Part shown: positions 54,049-62,496 of the stretch, in pieces
Layout of the letters: each line of letters opens with the position of its first letter
How positions within the stretch are numbered: position 1 is the stretch's first letter
Assembly: GCA_963814165.1 (NCBI GenBank)
Contig: CAWFBW010000002.1
Location: 62,001 to 126,000 of the forward strand
Length of the DNA stretch: 64,000 nucleotides
Source of the DNA: DASRAA01 sp963814165
GTDB taxonomy: Bacteria > Acidobacteriota > Terriglobia > Terriglobales > Acidobacteriaceae
Reading direction: 5' to 3'
Position numbers and translations under genes: made by a program
Notes under the pieces: generated by a model
Seen by the model: only the letters and a program-made list of their open reading frames with translations
Told to the model about the DNA's origin: nothing
Database searches by the model: none

Positions 54049-54068
54049 ATATTCCTATATAGGAATAT
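54049..54068. promoter_or_regulatory. ArsR operator, perfect 20-bp palindrome
   Basis: ATATTCCTAT followed by ATAGGAATAT, a perfect inverted repeat centred about 22 bp upstream of the arsR ATG and overlapping AT-rich promoter sequence. It is the obvious binding site of the adjacent ArsR dimer. Confidence 0.82.
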
Positions 54069-54236
54069 GTCAAGCGCAATCTTTTCACGCCTCGGCTTCG
54101 CCCCTTCCCGCCGATGCCATGAGTTACGAATCTTTACAAAGTTCTTGGAACTGCCTTCCGTTCTCTCACCGAAGCACCTACGACATCGCGAATATCAGAC
54201 CCGTTCCCACTCGGTGGCGAGGATTGGAGTTTCGCG

Positions 54237-55925
54237 TTGCACGGAAGTCGGAACCCGCGCGGTTGGTTACGTTTTGCTGTCGCCCTGCTTTTGTTCGGGC
54301 CCGCCACCACCTGCCGTACTGCAAATGAATCGTCACCCACGACGGTTGCTGAGTCCAACTACGTCGGCAACCAGGCTTGCGCCCAGTGTCACGCCGCAAT
54401 CTACCAGTCGTACGGCCAGACCCCCATGGCCCACGCCAGCGGACCCGCCACCGAGAACCTCATCGCCGGCAATTTCTTCGATAAAAAATCAAACGTCTCC
54501 TACCGCGTTTACCAGGAGAACGGAAAAGTCTGGCTCAGCTTCGACCGCCCCGGTGATCCTCTGGTGCACGGCAAGCGCGAACTGCTGGACTACATCGGGC
54601 AAGGTCGCCGCGGACGAACCTATCTCTTCTCCGTCGATGGCTTCGTCTTTGAGTCGCCGATCAACTGGTACAGCGACCGCCACCTGTGGGACATGGCGCC
54701 CGCCTATCACGATGACTCCGAAGCTCCCATGAATCTGCCGGCCGTGATGTCCTGTCTGGACTGTCACGTCAGCGGCATTCGTCCTCCCCTCGACGGCACC
54801 GAAAACCGCTACCAGGCTCCCTTGTTCTCGCAAGCGGGCGTCAGTTGCGAACGCTGTCACGGGCCGGCGTCGGCCCACGTCAAAGGCGGCGCTATCGTCA
54901 ATTCCGCAAAACTCCCGCCCGCTCGCCGCGACGCCATCTGCATGCAATGTCATCTTGAGGGCAATGCTGCCATCGAGCGTCCCGGCAAACACCTGTACGA
55001 ATTCCGCCCGGGTGACGACCTTTCCGACTACGTGCGCTATTACGTCCGTGCTGACAAGCCGTCCGCGGGACTGGGAGCGAACAGCCAGTTTGAGGCCCTG
55101 GCGCAAAGCGTGTGCAAGAAGAAGTCCGGCGACGCCATGTCATGCACCAGTTGCCACGATCCTCATCAATCGCCGTCGCCCGAAACCCGCGTCGCTTTCT
55201 ATCGCGCCAAGTGTCTCGCCTGTCACGGCGCAGCCTTCGGCGGGAAGCACCACGCCGATCAGCCCGATTGCGCCACGTGCCACATGCCCGCCGACCCTAG
55301 CACTGACATCACGCACACCGACGTGACCGACCACCGCATTCCTCGTCGGCCGACTTTCGGACCTGCGTTGGAGAATGTGCGCTCGAATTCCCTGCCTTCC
55401 ACTCCGCCACTCGTTCCTTTTCCAGATTCAAAGGAAGCTGAAAAAGATTTGCGCGACAAGGCGCTGGCCTGGGAAACCCTGGCCGAGTCCGGTAACGAAG
55501 CCGCCGCCAAGCCAGCCGAGCAACTCCTGCGCAAGGCCTTGGCCGAGTCGCCCAAAGACCCCGCGCTTTTATCAGCATTGGGATACAGCGAGCAAAAACA
55601 CGGTCATACCAAAGAGTCGCTTGAGCTCTACCAGCGAGCGTTGGCTGCCGATCCCAACCTCATCGACGCTGCCAACAATCTCGGTGTTCTCGATGCCAAA
55701 TCCGGACACATGCGCGAGGCCGTCGCACTTTGGGAAGAGGCGTTTCAGCGCGAGCCCGGAAAAAGCAGCGTCGGCATGAACCTGGCGCGCGCCTTCTGCA
55801 GCGCCGGACAAATCGACCAGGCCCGCGATTTCACTCTACGCGTTCTGGAATTTAACCCCGACCTGACCTCCGCCAAGCACCTGTTGCACGAGGTCAATGA
55901 GACGCCGCCCAAGTGCGGCCTGTAA
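54237..55925 (+). CDS. multihaem c-type cytochrome with TPR domain
   Basis: Seven CXXCH haem sites are visible (CAQCH, CLDCH, CERCH, CMQCH, CTSCH, CLACH, CATCH) in the first about 370 residues, after a hydrophobic export signal. The remaining about 180 residues are tetratricopeptide repeats (e.g. LLSALGYSEQKHGHTKESLELYQRALAADP). Periplasmic proteins of this kind transfer electrons, with TPRs for partner binding; the acceptor is unknown. TTG start at 54237 with GGAG 8 bp upstream. It is monocistronic and followed by the REP-RAYT element 43 bp after its stop. Confidence 0.88.
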   Translation: MHGSRNPRGWLRFAVALLLFGPATTCRTANESSPTTVAESNYVGNQACAQCHAAIYQSYGQTPMAHASGPATENLIAGNFFDKKSNVSYRVYQENGKVWLSFDRPGDPLVHGKRELLDYIGQGRRGRTYLFSVDGFVFESPINWYSDRHLWDMAPAYHDDSEAPMNLPAVMSCLDCHVSGIRPPLDGTENRYQAPLFSQAGVSCERCHGPASAHVKGGAIVNSAKLPPARRDAICMQCHLEGNAAIERPGKHLYEFRPGDDLSDYVRYYVRADKPSAGLGANSQFEALAQSVCKKKSGDAMSCTSCHDPHQSPSPETRVAFYRAKCLACHGAAFGGKHHADQPDCATCHMPADPSTDITHTDVTDHRIPRRPTFGPALENVRSNSLPSTPPLVPFPDSKEAEKDLRDKALAWETLAESGNEAAAKPAEQLLRKALAESPKDPALLSALGYSEQKHGHTKESLELYQRALAADPNLIDAANNLGVLDAKSGHMREAVALWEEAFQREPGKSSVGMNLARAFCSAGQIDQARDFTLRVLEFNPDLTSAKHLLHEVNETPPKCGL

Positions 55926-55967
55926 GAGTACGTTCCCGGAATTCGTAGCGTCGCGCGCCGTACTCAG

Positions 55968-56678
55968 GCCGGGTGCCCCAGGTACCCGATTTTCCTTCAG
56001 AAATCTTAGTCTGTGGGTGCCCCAGGTTCGCGCGCGTTCTTTGCGCGCTAACCTGGGATCACTGCACTCGGGGTAGATCATGTTGTAAATTCCGTCTATG
56101 CCCGCAAGTCTCCGGCGACGCCAGCAATCCGGACAATCCCACTTCGTCACCTTCAGTTGTTATCGCCGCCAGCCCAACTTCACTGACGGCGCAGTGTATG
56201 ACTTGTTTTCCGTCTGTCTGGAAGACATGCGCCGTCGCTTCGCCCTACGCGTTTACGGCTACGTGGTGATGCCCCAGCACGTCCATTTGCTGCTGAGCGA
56301 GCCCGAACAAGGCACGCTGGCCGACGCGATCCACTACTTGAAGTTGTCATTCACCAAGCGACTGCGCAGCCAACGACCCGGTGCGGGGTCCTTCTGGCAA
56401 AAACGCTATTACGACCGTAATGTTCGGAATGCCGACGAGTTCACAGTCAAGCTGCGCTACCTGCACCGGAATCCGGTGAAGCGTGGACTGGTGAAGGAAG
56501 CAGGCGACTGGCGCTGGAGCAGCTTCCGGCACTATGCTTTCCGTGAGATGGGAGTGGTGGAGATTGAATCGGAGTGGACGGCGAGAGACCGTGAGTTGGC
56601 GGCGATAGGCGGGGCGGCCCGAGTGTTCCTGCGCCCAGGTTAGCGCCCAAAAGAGGGCGCGAACCTGGGGCACCCGGC
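55968..56678. mobile_element. REP-RAYT element with 16-bp inverted ends
   Basis: The 711-bp unit begins GCCGGGTGCCCCAGGT (55968-55983) and ends with its exact reverse complement ACCTGGGGCACCCGGC (56663-56678). Inside each end is a REP-like hairpin: 56020-56057 (CCCAGGTT...AACCTGGG) and 56634-56670 in the opposite orientation. They flank a single RAYT gene, the classical REP-rayt-inverted-REP arrangement. A near-identical partial copy lies at 58294-58496. Confidence 0.88.
56098..56643 (+). CDS. REP-associated tyrosine transposase (RAYT, Y1/TnpA_REP)
   Basis: IS200-related HUH endonuclease of the TnpA_REP family that binds REP hairpins. The first strand HFVTFSCYRR, the HUH motif in VMPQHVHLLL and the helix with the catalytic Tyr (FWQKRYYDRNVR, then LRYLHRNPVKRGLV) are present. 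At 181 residues it is full-length and intact. The stop codon lies inside the right-hand REP hairpin, so transposase translation and the repeat overlap. ATG 56098 has no strong ribosome site. RAYTs are usually single-copy domesticated genes that spread REPs in trans. Confidence 0.92.
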   Translation: MPASLRRRQQSGQSHFVTFSCYRRQPNFTDGAVYDLFSVCLEDMRRRFALRVYGYVVMPQHVHLLLSEPEQGTLADAIHYLKLSFTKRLRSQRPGAGSFWQKRYYDRNVRNADEFTVKLRYLHRNPVKRGLVKEAGDWRWSSFRHYAFREMGVVEIESEWTARDRELAAIGGAARVFLRPG

Positions 56679-56771
56679 GATTACGATTCCAACTGGCTTG
56701 GCTACGGTCGGATACGGACTTTATTTCTTCAAGAACTCTACTCTTCCTGCATTTAAGAACTGGGGACACGA

Positions 56772-57245
56772 ATGAATAGCAACCCGTTCAACACAGCGAC
56801 TGAAGCCGGTAAATCAGAATCAGTGCTGCGCTCGACAGGACTTGGGACGTGGATGGCTGCAGTATTCATTGGCCACGCAGTCGGCTCGGCTTTCTTTGTA
56901 GGCCTCGCTGGTTTCCTCTTAAATGTGCCGGTTAGTAGACTGCTACTACCTTTTGTCATGTTGTGTTACTGCGGCCTAGTACTATCGCTTCTACTCTATT
57001 GGGTATCTCTGGCGCGCAAACAACCTAAGTCCTGCGCCGTACGATTTGCAGTCGTAATCTTTTTCTACTTGCAAATGGTGGGGGGGGCTTTCGCAATTAG
57101 CGCGATTAAGCTTGGGATGCTGTCGCCAGAAACTACTCTAAGCGATTATGTCCCGTGGCTCGTGCCATTTTCTGCACTTGCTTCATTGGGACTGTACTAT
57201 ATGGTGCGCCAGATGCTCGAAACGAGTAGTAAGGCACCATCTTGA
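56772..57245 (+). CDS. hypothetical four-span membrane protein
   Basis: 157 residues with four hydrophobic spans (WMAAVFIGHAVGSAFFVGLA, LLLPFVMLCYCGLVLSLLLY, FAVVIFFYLQMVGGAFA and LVPFSALASLGLYYMV). It has no recognisable family motif. Base use is visibly less GC-rich than neighbouring core genes, which together with its position beside the REP-RAYT element suggests acquisition. GGGGACACGA precedes the ATG. Confidence 0.6.
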   Translation: MNSNPFNTATEAGKSESVLRSTGLGTWMAAVFIGHAVGSAFFVGLAGFLLNVPVSRLLLPFVMLCYCGLVLSLLLYWVSLARKQPKSCAVRFAVVIFFYLQMVGGAFAISAIKLGMLSPETTLSDYVPWLVPFSALASLGLYYMVRQMLETSSKAPS

Positions 57246-58099
57246 GCGCTGGTGGCCCACATATCCCGTGGCCCATATTTGCCTTCCTTTGGCAAATGTG
57301 GGGCTTTGTCCGTCATCGCGACTGAATTGATGGAGTGGGGGCGACAATCAGGCAGCTAGCCCACAGTTGCCTAGCTGGTGGGCCCAGGTAACTTCCGTTC
57401 CCCAACGAAATAATCGTGAGGGTGCCCCAGAGCCTGCCCTGAGCGAAGTCAAAGGGTTCGCGCCCTTCTTTTTGGACGCTAACCTGGGAGCGGGACTCTC
57501 ACCGACTTCGGCGGCAGTTAGCAGTTAGAACTCGACATCGTCTTGGTGTGCGATCCTGAGTGACCGAAGCTCTCCTACATGAGGGCCAGTCGTCCGACCA
57601 ACCCAAAAATCTAGTCTGGATGCCCCTAGCCCGGCTAGGGCAGGCTTTTCGCAAAACGCCGGGCTCGTGTCAACTCTTTCGCTTGTCACACACCCCTGTG
57701 TCCCAAGTCCTTGCCCGTCCCGCTCCCTTCTCGGTAAACCATCTAACGTGAGGCGAGGGATTAGTGTCTTTCGCTCGCGACGCACACTGAGGTGTGGGTC
57801 CACAAGGCTCTTTGATAACTAAAAGGTAAACCGAGGCCATCGCGGCTAGTAAACAGTCTCGGCGAACTTACCCCTTTGTTTCTGCGACTTTAGCTATAAG
57901 TACTAATGTTTGTCCTAACTTACGCACAATCGTGCGATAAACCCTTTGTTTTCAAGATCCGGTGAGAGGGAAGGGGTACCCATAATGCGGCTTCCGTATC
58001 GCCAGACAAACCGCCCGCTGCACGCAAAGAATAGAGCCATCGCCGTCCCAATCAGCGGCAGAGCAAAGAACGTTCGGTTCCAACCTGCACCTGGTCAGC
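57246..58099. other. gene-poor stretch with a solo REP
   Basis: No convincing gene. It holds a solo REP-like repeat (57418-57488) and, at 57960-58095 on the minus strand, a short frame reading RTFFALPLIGTAMALFF that looks like a membrane-protein fragment but has no start, no stop context and no family. The rest (57490-57950) is less GC-rich and shows nothing I can name. Confidence 0.5.
57418..57488. repeat. solo REP related to the RAYT flanks
   Basis: GGGTGCCCCAG, then GGTTCGCGCCC, TTCTTTTTGGACGC and TAACCTGGG repeat the order of the RAYT-flanking hairpin, with an extra 24 bp (CCTGCCCTGAGCGAAGTC core) between the first two blocks. No transposase lies with it. Confidence 0.6.
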
Positions 58100-58294
58100 C
58101 TACTCAGACCGGTAAATCGCGAACTGCGAAGTCCGGACAACCTCCTGCAGCCATTCGCTCTCTGCGAATACCCGCTCATGAATCAGGTTGTGGTAGATCA
58201 CGACCACCTCCCGCGGACAGGCCTTCAGCGACTCATGCAGGTTGCCCAACACGGTCCGCAACACGTGCTCCGGAAACGGATTGAACAGGTACAG
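58100..58294 (-). pseudogene. C-terminal remnant of a class I methyltransferase
   Basis: The minus strand reads 64 residues without a start, beginning LYLFNPFPEHVLRTVLGNL, continuing CPREVVVIYHN and ending FAIYRSE before TAG. NPFP plus the following helix and VVVIYHN strand are the late part of a SAM-dependent methyltransferase fold. The frame ends exactly where the partial REP-RAYT copy begins (58294), and no N-terminal part is found on the other side, so this is a truncated remnant. It is not captured by ordinary start-to-stop gene calling. Confidence 0.65.
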
Positions 58295-58496
58295 CCGGGT
58301 GCCCCAGGTACCCGATTTTCCTTCAGAAATCTTAGTCTGTGGGTGCCCCAGGTTCGCGCGCGTTCTTTGCGCGCTAACCTGGGATCACTGCACTCGGGGT
58401 AGATCATGTTGTAAATTCCGTCTATGCCCGCAAGTCTCCGGCGACGCCAGCAATCCGGACAATCCCATTTCGTCACCTTCAGTTGTTATCGCCGCC
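58294..58496. repeat. 203-bp partial copy of the REP-RAYT element
   Basis: Identical to 55968-56170 except for one substitution (C at 56142, T at 58468). It contains the left inverted end, the left REP hairpin and the first 24 codons of the transposase, then stops. CCGGGTGCCC is present at both boundaries, at 58295 and 58495, exactly 200 bp apart, so the fragment is flanked by a 10-bp direct repeat. Confidence 0.9.
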
Positions 58497-59171
58497 GGGT
58501 GCCCACCCCGACCGTGTCAAGAGAAGTCTCCCTTTACGCTGCTCCATCCCGCCTTCGTTTGGCGGAGCGGGTCTTTCCTAACGTTTCTGCCGTGGTTCCC
58601 TCCGTGTCGTTCGTGCAACCCCGTGGTCGGTTTTCTGGGTTTCTTTCTCCGTGCGCTCGGTGTTCTCCGTGGTGAAGAACTCCAAGCTGGCAACCGACCA
58701 TTCTCTTCGTTCATCCATCACGTCGAACGGTGATTAACTCGCTTGGTGCTTGACCCCCAACGGGAGTACACTTCCGTCGGAACGATGAGGGAGAGCTGTC
58801 GCCCCAAGAGTCGGCAGCCGGACGTTACTCTCATTCCCAGTAGGTGGTTTAACCTGTGACCGGTTGTGTTTGCTCTCGCTTTTTTGCCCTTCTCCCCGCC
58901 TTCTACCCCGTTCAATCCCCGATAGTCCGGCCTAACTCTTTTGTTAAGAAGAATTTGCCTCTAAGTCCCACGGGCAGAAGAATTTACGCGGACCACGACC
59001 ACTATCTCCAATGGAATGAAGAATTTGCAAAAAAGGTGGGGAGGGGGCGCACCCACCAGTATGTCCCAATTTTGGAACCGATGTCCCACCTCCAAAGCCG
59101 ACTTTCCAGCCTCCGCGCTCCGCTGTTATCCTCGTTTCCAGGACCATTCATTTTGCTCGGGAGGTCACTCC
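58497..59171. other. 675-bp stretch without a gene
   Basis: No family-like frame on either strand. It includes a low-complexity CTCCGTG/GTTCTCCGTGGTGAA tract near 58640-58680. The last part is the leader of the Asn/Gly-rich protein, ending in GGGAGGT before its ATG. Confidence 0.5.
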
Positions 59172-60248
59172 ATGACAATGATTCCATCCGCTCGCCGCAT
59201 GTTGCTTCCCGCCCTTACCGCCGCTTTCGTGCTGCTTACAGCCGCGGCGTTTGCCCAGAACACCATCACCGCCAACATCACCGGCGGAGGGGGCAACGGC
59301 AAGTGCACCTTTGAGGTCCGCGTCGACGGTGTCGCCAACGTGCAGATCCGCGGCAACCAGGGCTACATCCAGACCAAAAGCGGCATGCCTGCGCAGTGGG
59401 TGCGCCTGAAGTGCAATCAGCCACTGCCCCGCAACCCCAGCAACTTCCGCTTCGCCGGAGTGGACGGACGCGGCAAGCAATACCTGTTCAAGAACCCGAA
59501 CGGCAACAACGGCGTTGCGGTGATTCGTATTGAAGACAATCGCAACGGAATGGAAGGCTATACCGGTGACATCTTCTGGACCGGCGGCAACAACAACGGC
59601 GGCAACTGGAACGGCGGCTGGTGGAACGACAACTGGAACGGCGGTGGTGGCTGGGGAGACAGCGGCAGCAGCCAGAATCCTTCGGGAGAATGGGCTGTGC
59701 AAAGCGCCAACTACGGCTCCGGCAACCGTCGTCAGGATGTAACCGGAAACGTGCGCCGCCTGGTCAACGGCCCTGACTTCAGGGTGAACAATCAAAACAT
59801 GGGAGGCGACCCTGCGGTCGGCGCCGACAAGAACCTGCAGATCGTTGCCCGCTCACAAAACGGGACCATGCGCACCTTTAGCTACAACGAGGGCGCCACG
59901 GTCAATTCCAAGATGTTTTCCGGCGGGTGGGGTGGTGGTGGCGGCAACAACGGCGGCAACTGGAACGGGAACAACAATAACAACAACTGGAACAACAACG
60001 TCGTTCCCAACTGCCAGAATGCCATTCGCCGCAAGATTCAGCAGCAGGCCAACGGGGCCTCCGTAAACTTCAATGGATCGCCCAGCACCAACCAGGGAGG
60101 CTCGTTCATCATGGTGGCTGGCAATGGCAACGCCCGTGCCAACAACGGCCGGCAGAACAATTTCACCTACCAATGCTCCATGCATCCCAACGGGAACGTG
60201 GCCGATTCCAGCTATAACATCAACGGCGGCAATCCCCAGCCGCGGTAG
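59172..60248 (+). CDS. secreted Asn/Gly-rich protein with DUF3395-like domain
   Basis: A signal peptide (LTAAFVLLTAAAFAQ) is followed by a first beta domain, about 24-125 (CTFEVRVDGVANVQIRG). A Trp/Asn/Gly-rich low-complexity linker (repeats of GGNWNG type) is next, then EWAVQSANYGSGNRRQDVTGNVRRLV with GGDPAVGADKNLQIVAR, which resembles DUF3395, a second Asn/Gly linker and a Cys-containing C-terminal part. Two glycine-rich linkers suggest a flexible surface or matrix protein. ATG 59172 behind GGGAGGT is chosen over an upstream in-frame ATG. Function unknown. Confidence 0.72.
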   Translation: MTMIPSARRMLLPALTAAFVLLTAAAFAQNTITANITGGGGNGKCTFEVRVDGVANVQIRGNQGYIQTKSGMPAQWVRLKCNQPLPRNPSNFRFAGVDGRGKQYLFKNPNGNNGVAVIRIEDNRNGMEGYTGDIFWTGGNNNGGNWNGGWWNDNWNGGGGWGDSGSSQNPSGEWAVQSANYGSGNRRQDVTGNVRRLVNGPDFRVNNQNMGGDPAVGADKNLQIVARSQNGTMRTFSYNEGATVNSKMFSGGWGGGGGNNGGNWNGNNNNNNWNNNVVPNCQNAIRRKIQQQANGASVNFNGSPSTNQGGSFIMVAGNGNARANNGRQNNFTYQCSMHPNGNVADSSYNINGGNPQPR

Positions 60249-60257
60249 CCCACAAAG

Positions 60258-60285
60258 ATGGCGGACAGCGCCTGCCGTCCGCCAT
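60258..60285. terminator. hairpin between convergent genes
   Basis: ATGGCGGAC/GTCCGCCAT form a perfect 9-bp stem with a 10-nt loop, 10 bp after the Asn/Gly-rich gene and 27 bp from the convergent ppk2 stop. Only a short TTT follows. Confidence 0.45.
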
Positions 60286-60311
60286 AGTTTCGAATCTTCT
60301 TAACTATCAAT

Positions 60312-61160
60312 TCAGTAGCGCGGCGCCACGTGCTGGTGCTGCAGCTTCGGCTCCTCGTAACCATGCGATTTTTGCCGCGGCGGAAGCTTCGGCGGCTTGT
60401 ACGGAATTTCCTCATATGGAATGCGGCTCAGAATGTCGGCAATACAGTTCAGCCTCGCCCGCTTCTTGTCGTCCGACGGAACGATGTACCACGGCGATTG
60501 CGGAATGTCCGTCGCGGCCAGCATTGCGTCCCGCGCCCGCGAAAAGTCGTACCAGCGGCGATGCGATTCCAAATCCATTGGACTCAGCTTCCAGCGCTTC
60601 GACGTGTCTTCGATGCGCGCCAGGAACCGCTTGTGTTGCTCCTTCTCACTGACTTCGAGCCAGTACTTCAGTAGGATGATGCCGTCATTGACCAACGACA
60701 CCTCGAAGTTGGGCGTGTTCTTGAGGAACTTCGTATAGGCGTCTTTGGAGCAGAAGCCCATGACATGCTCCACGCCCGCGCGGTTGTACCAGCTGCGATC
60801 GAAGATGACGATCTCTCCGCCCGCAGGCAGATGCTCGATGTAGCGCTGCAGGTAGATCTGCGACTTCTGGCGCTCGGTCGGCGCCGGCAACGCGGTTACG
60901 CGGAACACGCGCGGACTCGTGCGCTCGGCGATGCGCTTGATGATTCCGCCCTTCCCTGCTGCGTCGCGTCCCTCGAAGAGGATCACGACCCGCGCACCAG
61001 TTGCCTTCGCCCACTCCTGCAGCTTCACCAGTTCCGTCTGCAGCTTGAACATCTCGCGCTCGTAGTCCTTGTTCTTCATCTTTTCCGGAGCGGCCTTCCC
61101 ATCCGAAGCCGCCTCGAGCGCTGGCTTCTGCTTATCTTTCTTCTTGGATCCTTTGCCCAT
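60312..61160 (-). CDS. ppk2: polyphosphate kinase 2
   Basis: PPK2-family enzyme moving phosphate between polyphosphate and nucleoside di- or monophosphates. Walker A is VVILFEGRDAAGKGG, the lid-type RVTALPAPTERQ and Walker B IFDRSWYNRAGVE follow, then the SEKEQHKRFLARIEDTSKRWKLSPMDLESHRRW region. The FEGRDAAGKGG form with a single PPK2 domain is class I-like. ATG 61160 follows AGGAG; the N-terminal about 35 residues are Lys-rich. Confidence 0.93.
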   Translation of the reverse strand: MGKGSKKKDKQKPALEAASDGKAAPEKMKNKDYEREMFKLQTELVKLQEWAKATGARVVILFEGRDAAGKGGIIKRIAERTSPRVFRVTALPAPTERQKSQIYLQRYIEHLPAGGEIVIFDRSWYNRAGVEHVMGFCSKDAYTKFLKNTPNFEVSLVNDGIILLKYWLEVSEKEQHKRFLARIEDTSKRWKLSPMDLESHRRWYDFSRARDAMLAATDIPQSPWYIVPSDDKKRARLNCIADILSRIPYEEIPYKPPKLPPRQKSHGYEEPKLQHQHVAPRY

Positions 61161-61322
61161 AACAACTCCTGACTGACAGAGATGTGACTGCATGAAGACA
61201 GGCAATTGTACGCCGTGCCGCGCAGATGGGATTCAGGAATTCCCATTATTCTCGATCACTGTTTCTTTCTAGCAGTTCGTCCATCTCAGGTGGTATAGGT
61301 CGAGAGTTCAGGAGATGCAACA

Positions 61323-61817
61323 ATGGCATCCACACAAGTGAGCTTCCGGCAGGCCGATATTGCCGATTCCGGTCGGATTTTGCGGGTTGGACTACAAACG
61401 TCGCGGGCCGGACTGGTGCTTTGCTTCCTATTCATCGGCCTGGCGAAGTTCACGCCGGAAGAAGCGAAGGGCATTCAGCCGCTGGTGTCGCACAGCCCAC
61501 TGATGAGCTGGATGTACTCGGTATGGGGCCTGCAATCTGTCTCAAACATCATCGGCATCACCGAACTCGTGATCATGGCCTTGCTTGTTGTGGGAATCTG
61601 GTCCGCGCGAGCGTCAGTTGCAGGCGCGATCGGCGCAGTTCTGACGTTCCTGGCAACGCTTAGCTTCCTGTTCAGCACGCCGGGCGCAATCGTTTTGAGC
61701 CACGCCTTCCCTGCCCTTAGCGGAACGGGACAGTTCCTCGTCAAGGACGTGGTGTTGCTGGGCGCGTCGGTGGCGCTGGTAGCGGAAGGCTTAGGCCGGC
61801 TCAAGACCACGGCCTGA
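61323..61817 (+). CDS. YkgB/DUF417-family membrane protein
   Basis: Four membrane spans with the family stretch LVLCFLFIGLAKFTPEEAKGIQPLVSHSPLMSWMYSVWG, diagnostic of DUF417 (YkgB/RclC-like). RclC of E. coli is linked to reactive chlorine resistance; whether this homologue shares that role is unknown. It converges with the HIT gene with 6 bp between stops. Confidence 0.87.
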   Translation: MASTQVSFRQADIADSGRILRVGLQTSRAGLVLCFLFIGLAKFTPEEAKGIQPLVSHSPLMSWMYSVWGLQSVSNIIGITELVIMALLVVGIWSARASVAGAIGAVLTFLATLSFLFSTPGAIVLSHAFPALSGTGQFLVKDVVLLGASVALVAEGLGRLKTTA

Positions 61818-61823
61818 TCGTAT

Positions 61824-62168
61824 CTATCCAGGAGGCCATTTCAGGTCGCGTCCCCCCAGCAGATGAAGGTGCAGGTGGAAGACCGACTGTCCGGACTTGG
61901 GGCCGACGTTGTACACAGTTCGATAGCCGTCTTCGATGCCGCGCTCCCGCCCGATTTTGGCGCCGATGAGCTGGCAATATCCGATGAGTTCGGCGTCTTC
62001 CGGGGTGGCTTCTTTCAGGCCAGCAATGTGGCGCTTGGGAACGATAAGTACATGCGTCGGGGCCTGCTTGTTGATGTCCTCAAAGACGAAGACCTTGTCG
62101 TCTTCGTAAACCTTGGTTGCCGAAATCGTGCCGGCGATGATTTTGCAGAAGAGGCAGTTGTCGCTCAT
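61824..62168 (-). CDS. HIT-family (HINT-like) nucleotide hydrolase
   Basis: A histidine-triad protein that hydrolyses phosphoramidates such as AMP-lysine. CLFCKIIAG begins the fold with a zinc-type CxxC, HVLIVPKRHIAGL is the middle motif and SVFHLHLHLLGGRDL is the catalytic HxHxH triad. Length (about 114) is normal for HINT. Start 62168 (MSDN) is preferred over the ATG two codons earlier. Confidence 0.93.
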   Translation of the reverse strand: MSDNCLFCKIIAGTISATKVYEDDKVFVFEDINKQAPTHVLIVPKRHIAGLKEATPEDAELIGYCQLIGAKIGRERGIEDGYRTVYNVGPKSGQSVFHLHLHLLGGRDLKWPPG

Positions 62169-62217
62169 GAGCAAATGTTAACTGATAACGCGGATTCAGT
62201 ATGCACCAACGTATCGA

Positions 62218-62236
62218 TGGTAAGATCGGCTTACCA
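62218..62236. promoter_or_regulatory. operator at the AbrB antitoxin start
   Basis: TGGTAAG and CTTACCA arms with a 5-bp spacer end at the A of the ATG. TAAGAT within it could be the -10 box of a leaderless promoter. This is the expected place for autorepression by the AbrB-type product. Confidence 0.6.
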
Positions 62237-62496
62237 TGGTGACCAAACTTTCAACCAAAGGACAGGTGGTGCTGCCGAGTGCCATTCGGCGCAAGCTTGG
62301 ACTGCAGGCGGGCGACGCACTCAACGTCAAAGCGGAGGATGGTCGGATTGTTTTGCCACCGCAGAAGAAGGGAACCCGCCGGAAAGCGAGAATTGTTAAG
62401 GACCCGGTTACGGGGTTTCCGGTCTTGACCCTGGGACCCGGAGCTCCAGTACTGACCAGCAAGGAAGTAGACGAAATACTGGTGGATTTTCCATGA
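62236..62496 (+). CDS. AbrB/MazE-type antitoxin
   Basis: An N-terminal SpoVT-AbrB domain (TKLSTKGQVVLPSAIRRKLGLQAGDALNVKAEDGRIVL) with a C-terminal tail that includes GPGAPVLTSKEVDEILVDFP, as in VapB antitoxins of PIN toxins. The usual partner would start at the overlapping ATGA, but the frame there is not a PIN domain. The start codon abuts an inverted-repeat operator. It is likely an antitoxin whose toxin has been lost or replaced. Confidence 0.82.
   Translation: MVTKLSTKGQVVLPSAIRRKLGLQAGDALNVKAEDGRIVLPPQKKGTRRKARIVKDPVTGFPVLTLGPGAPVLTSKEVDEILVDFP

Noticed and set aside
57525..57803. 92-codon minus-strand frame near the solo REP
   Set aside because: No family resemblance, atypical composition and no ribosome site.
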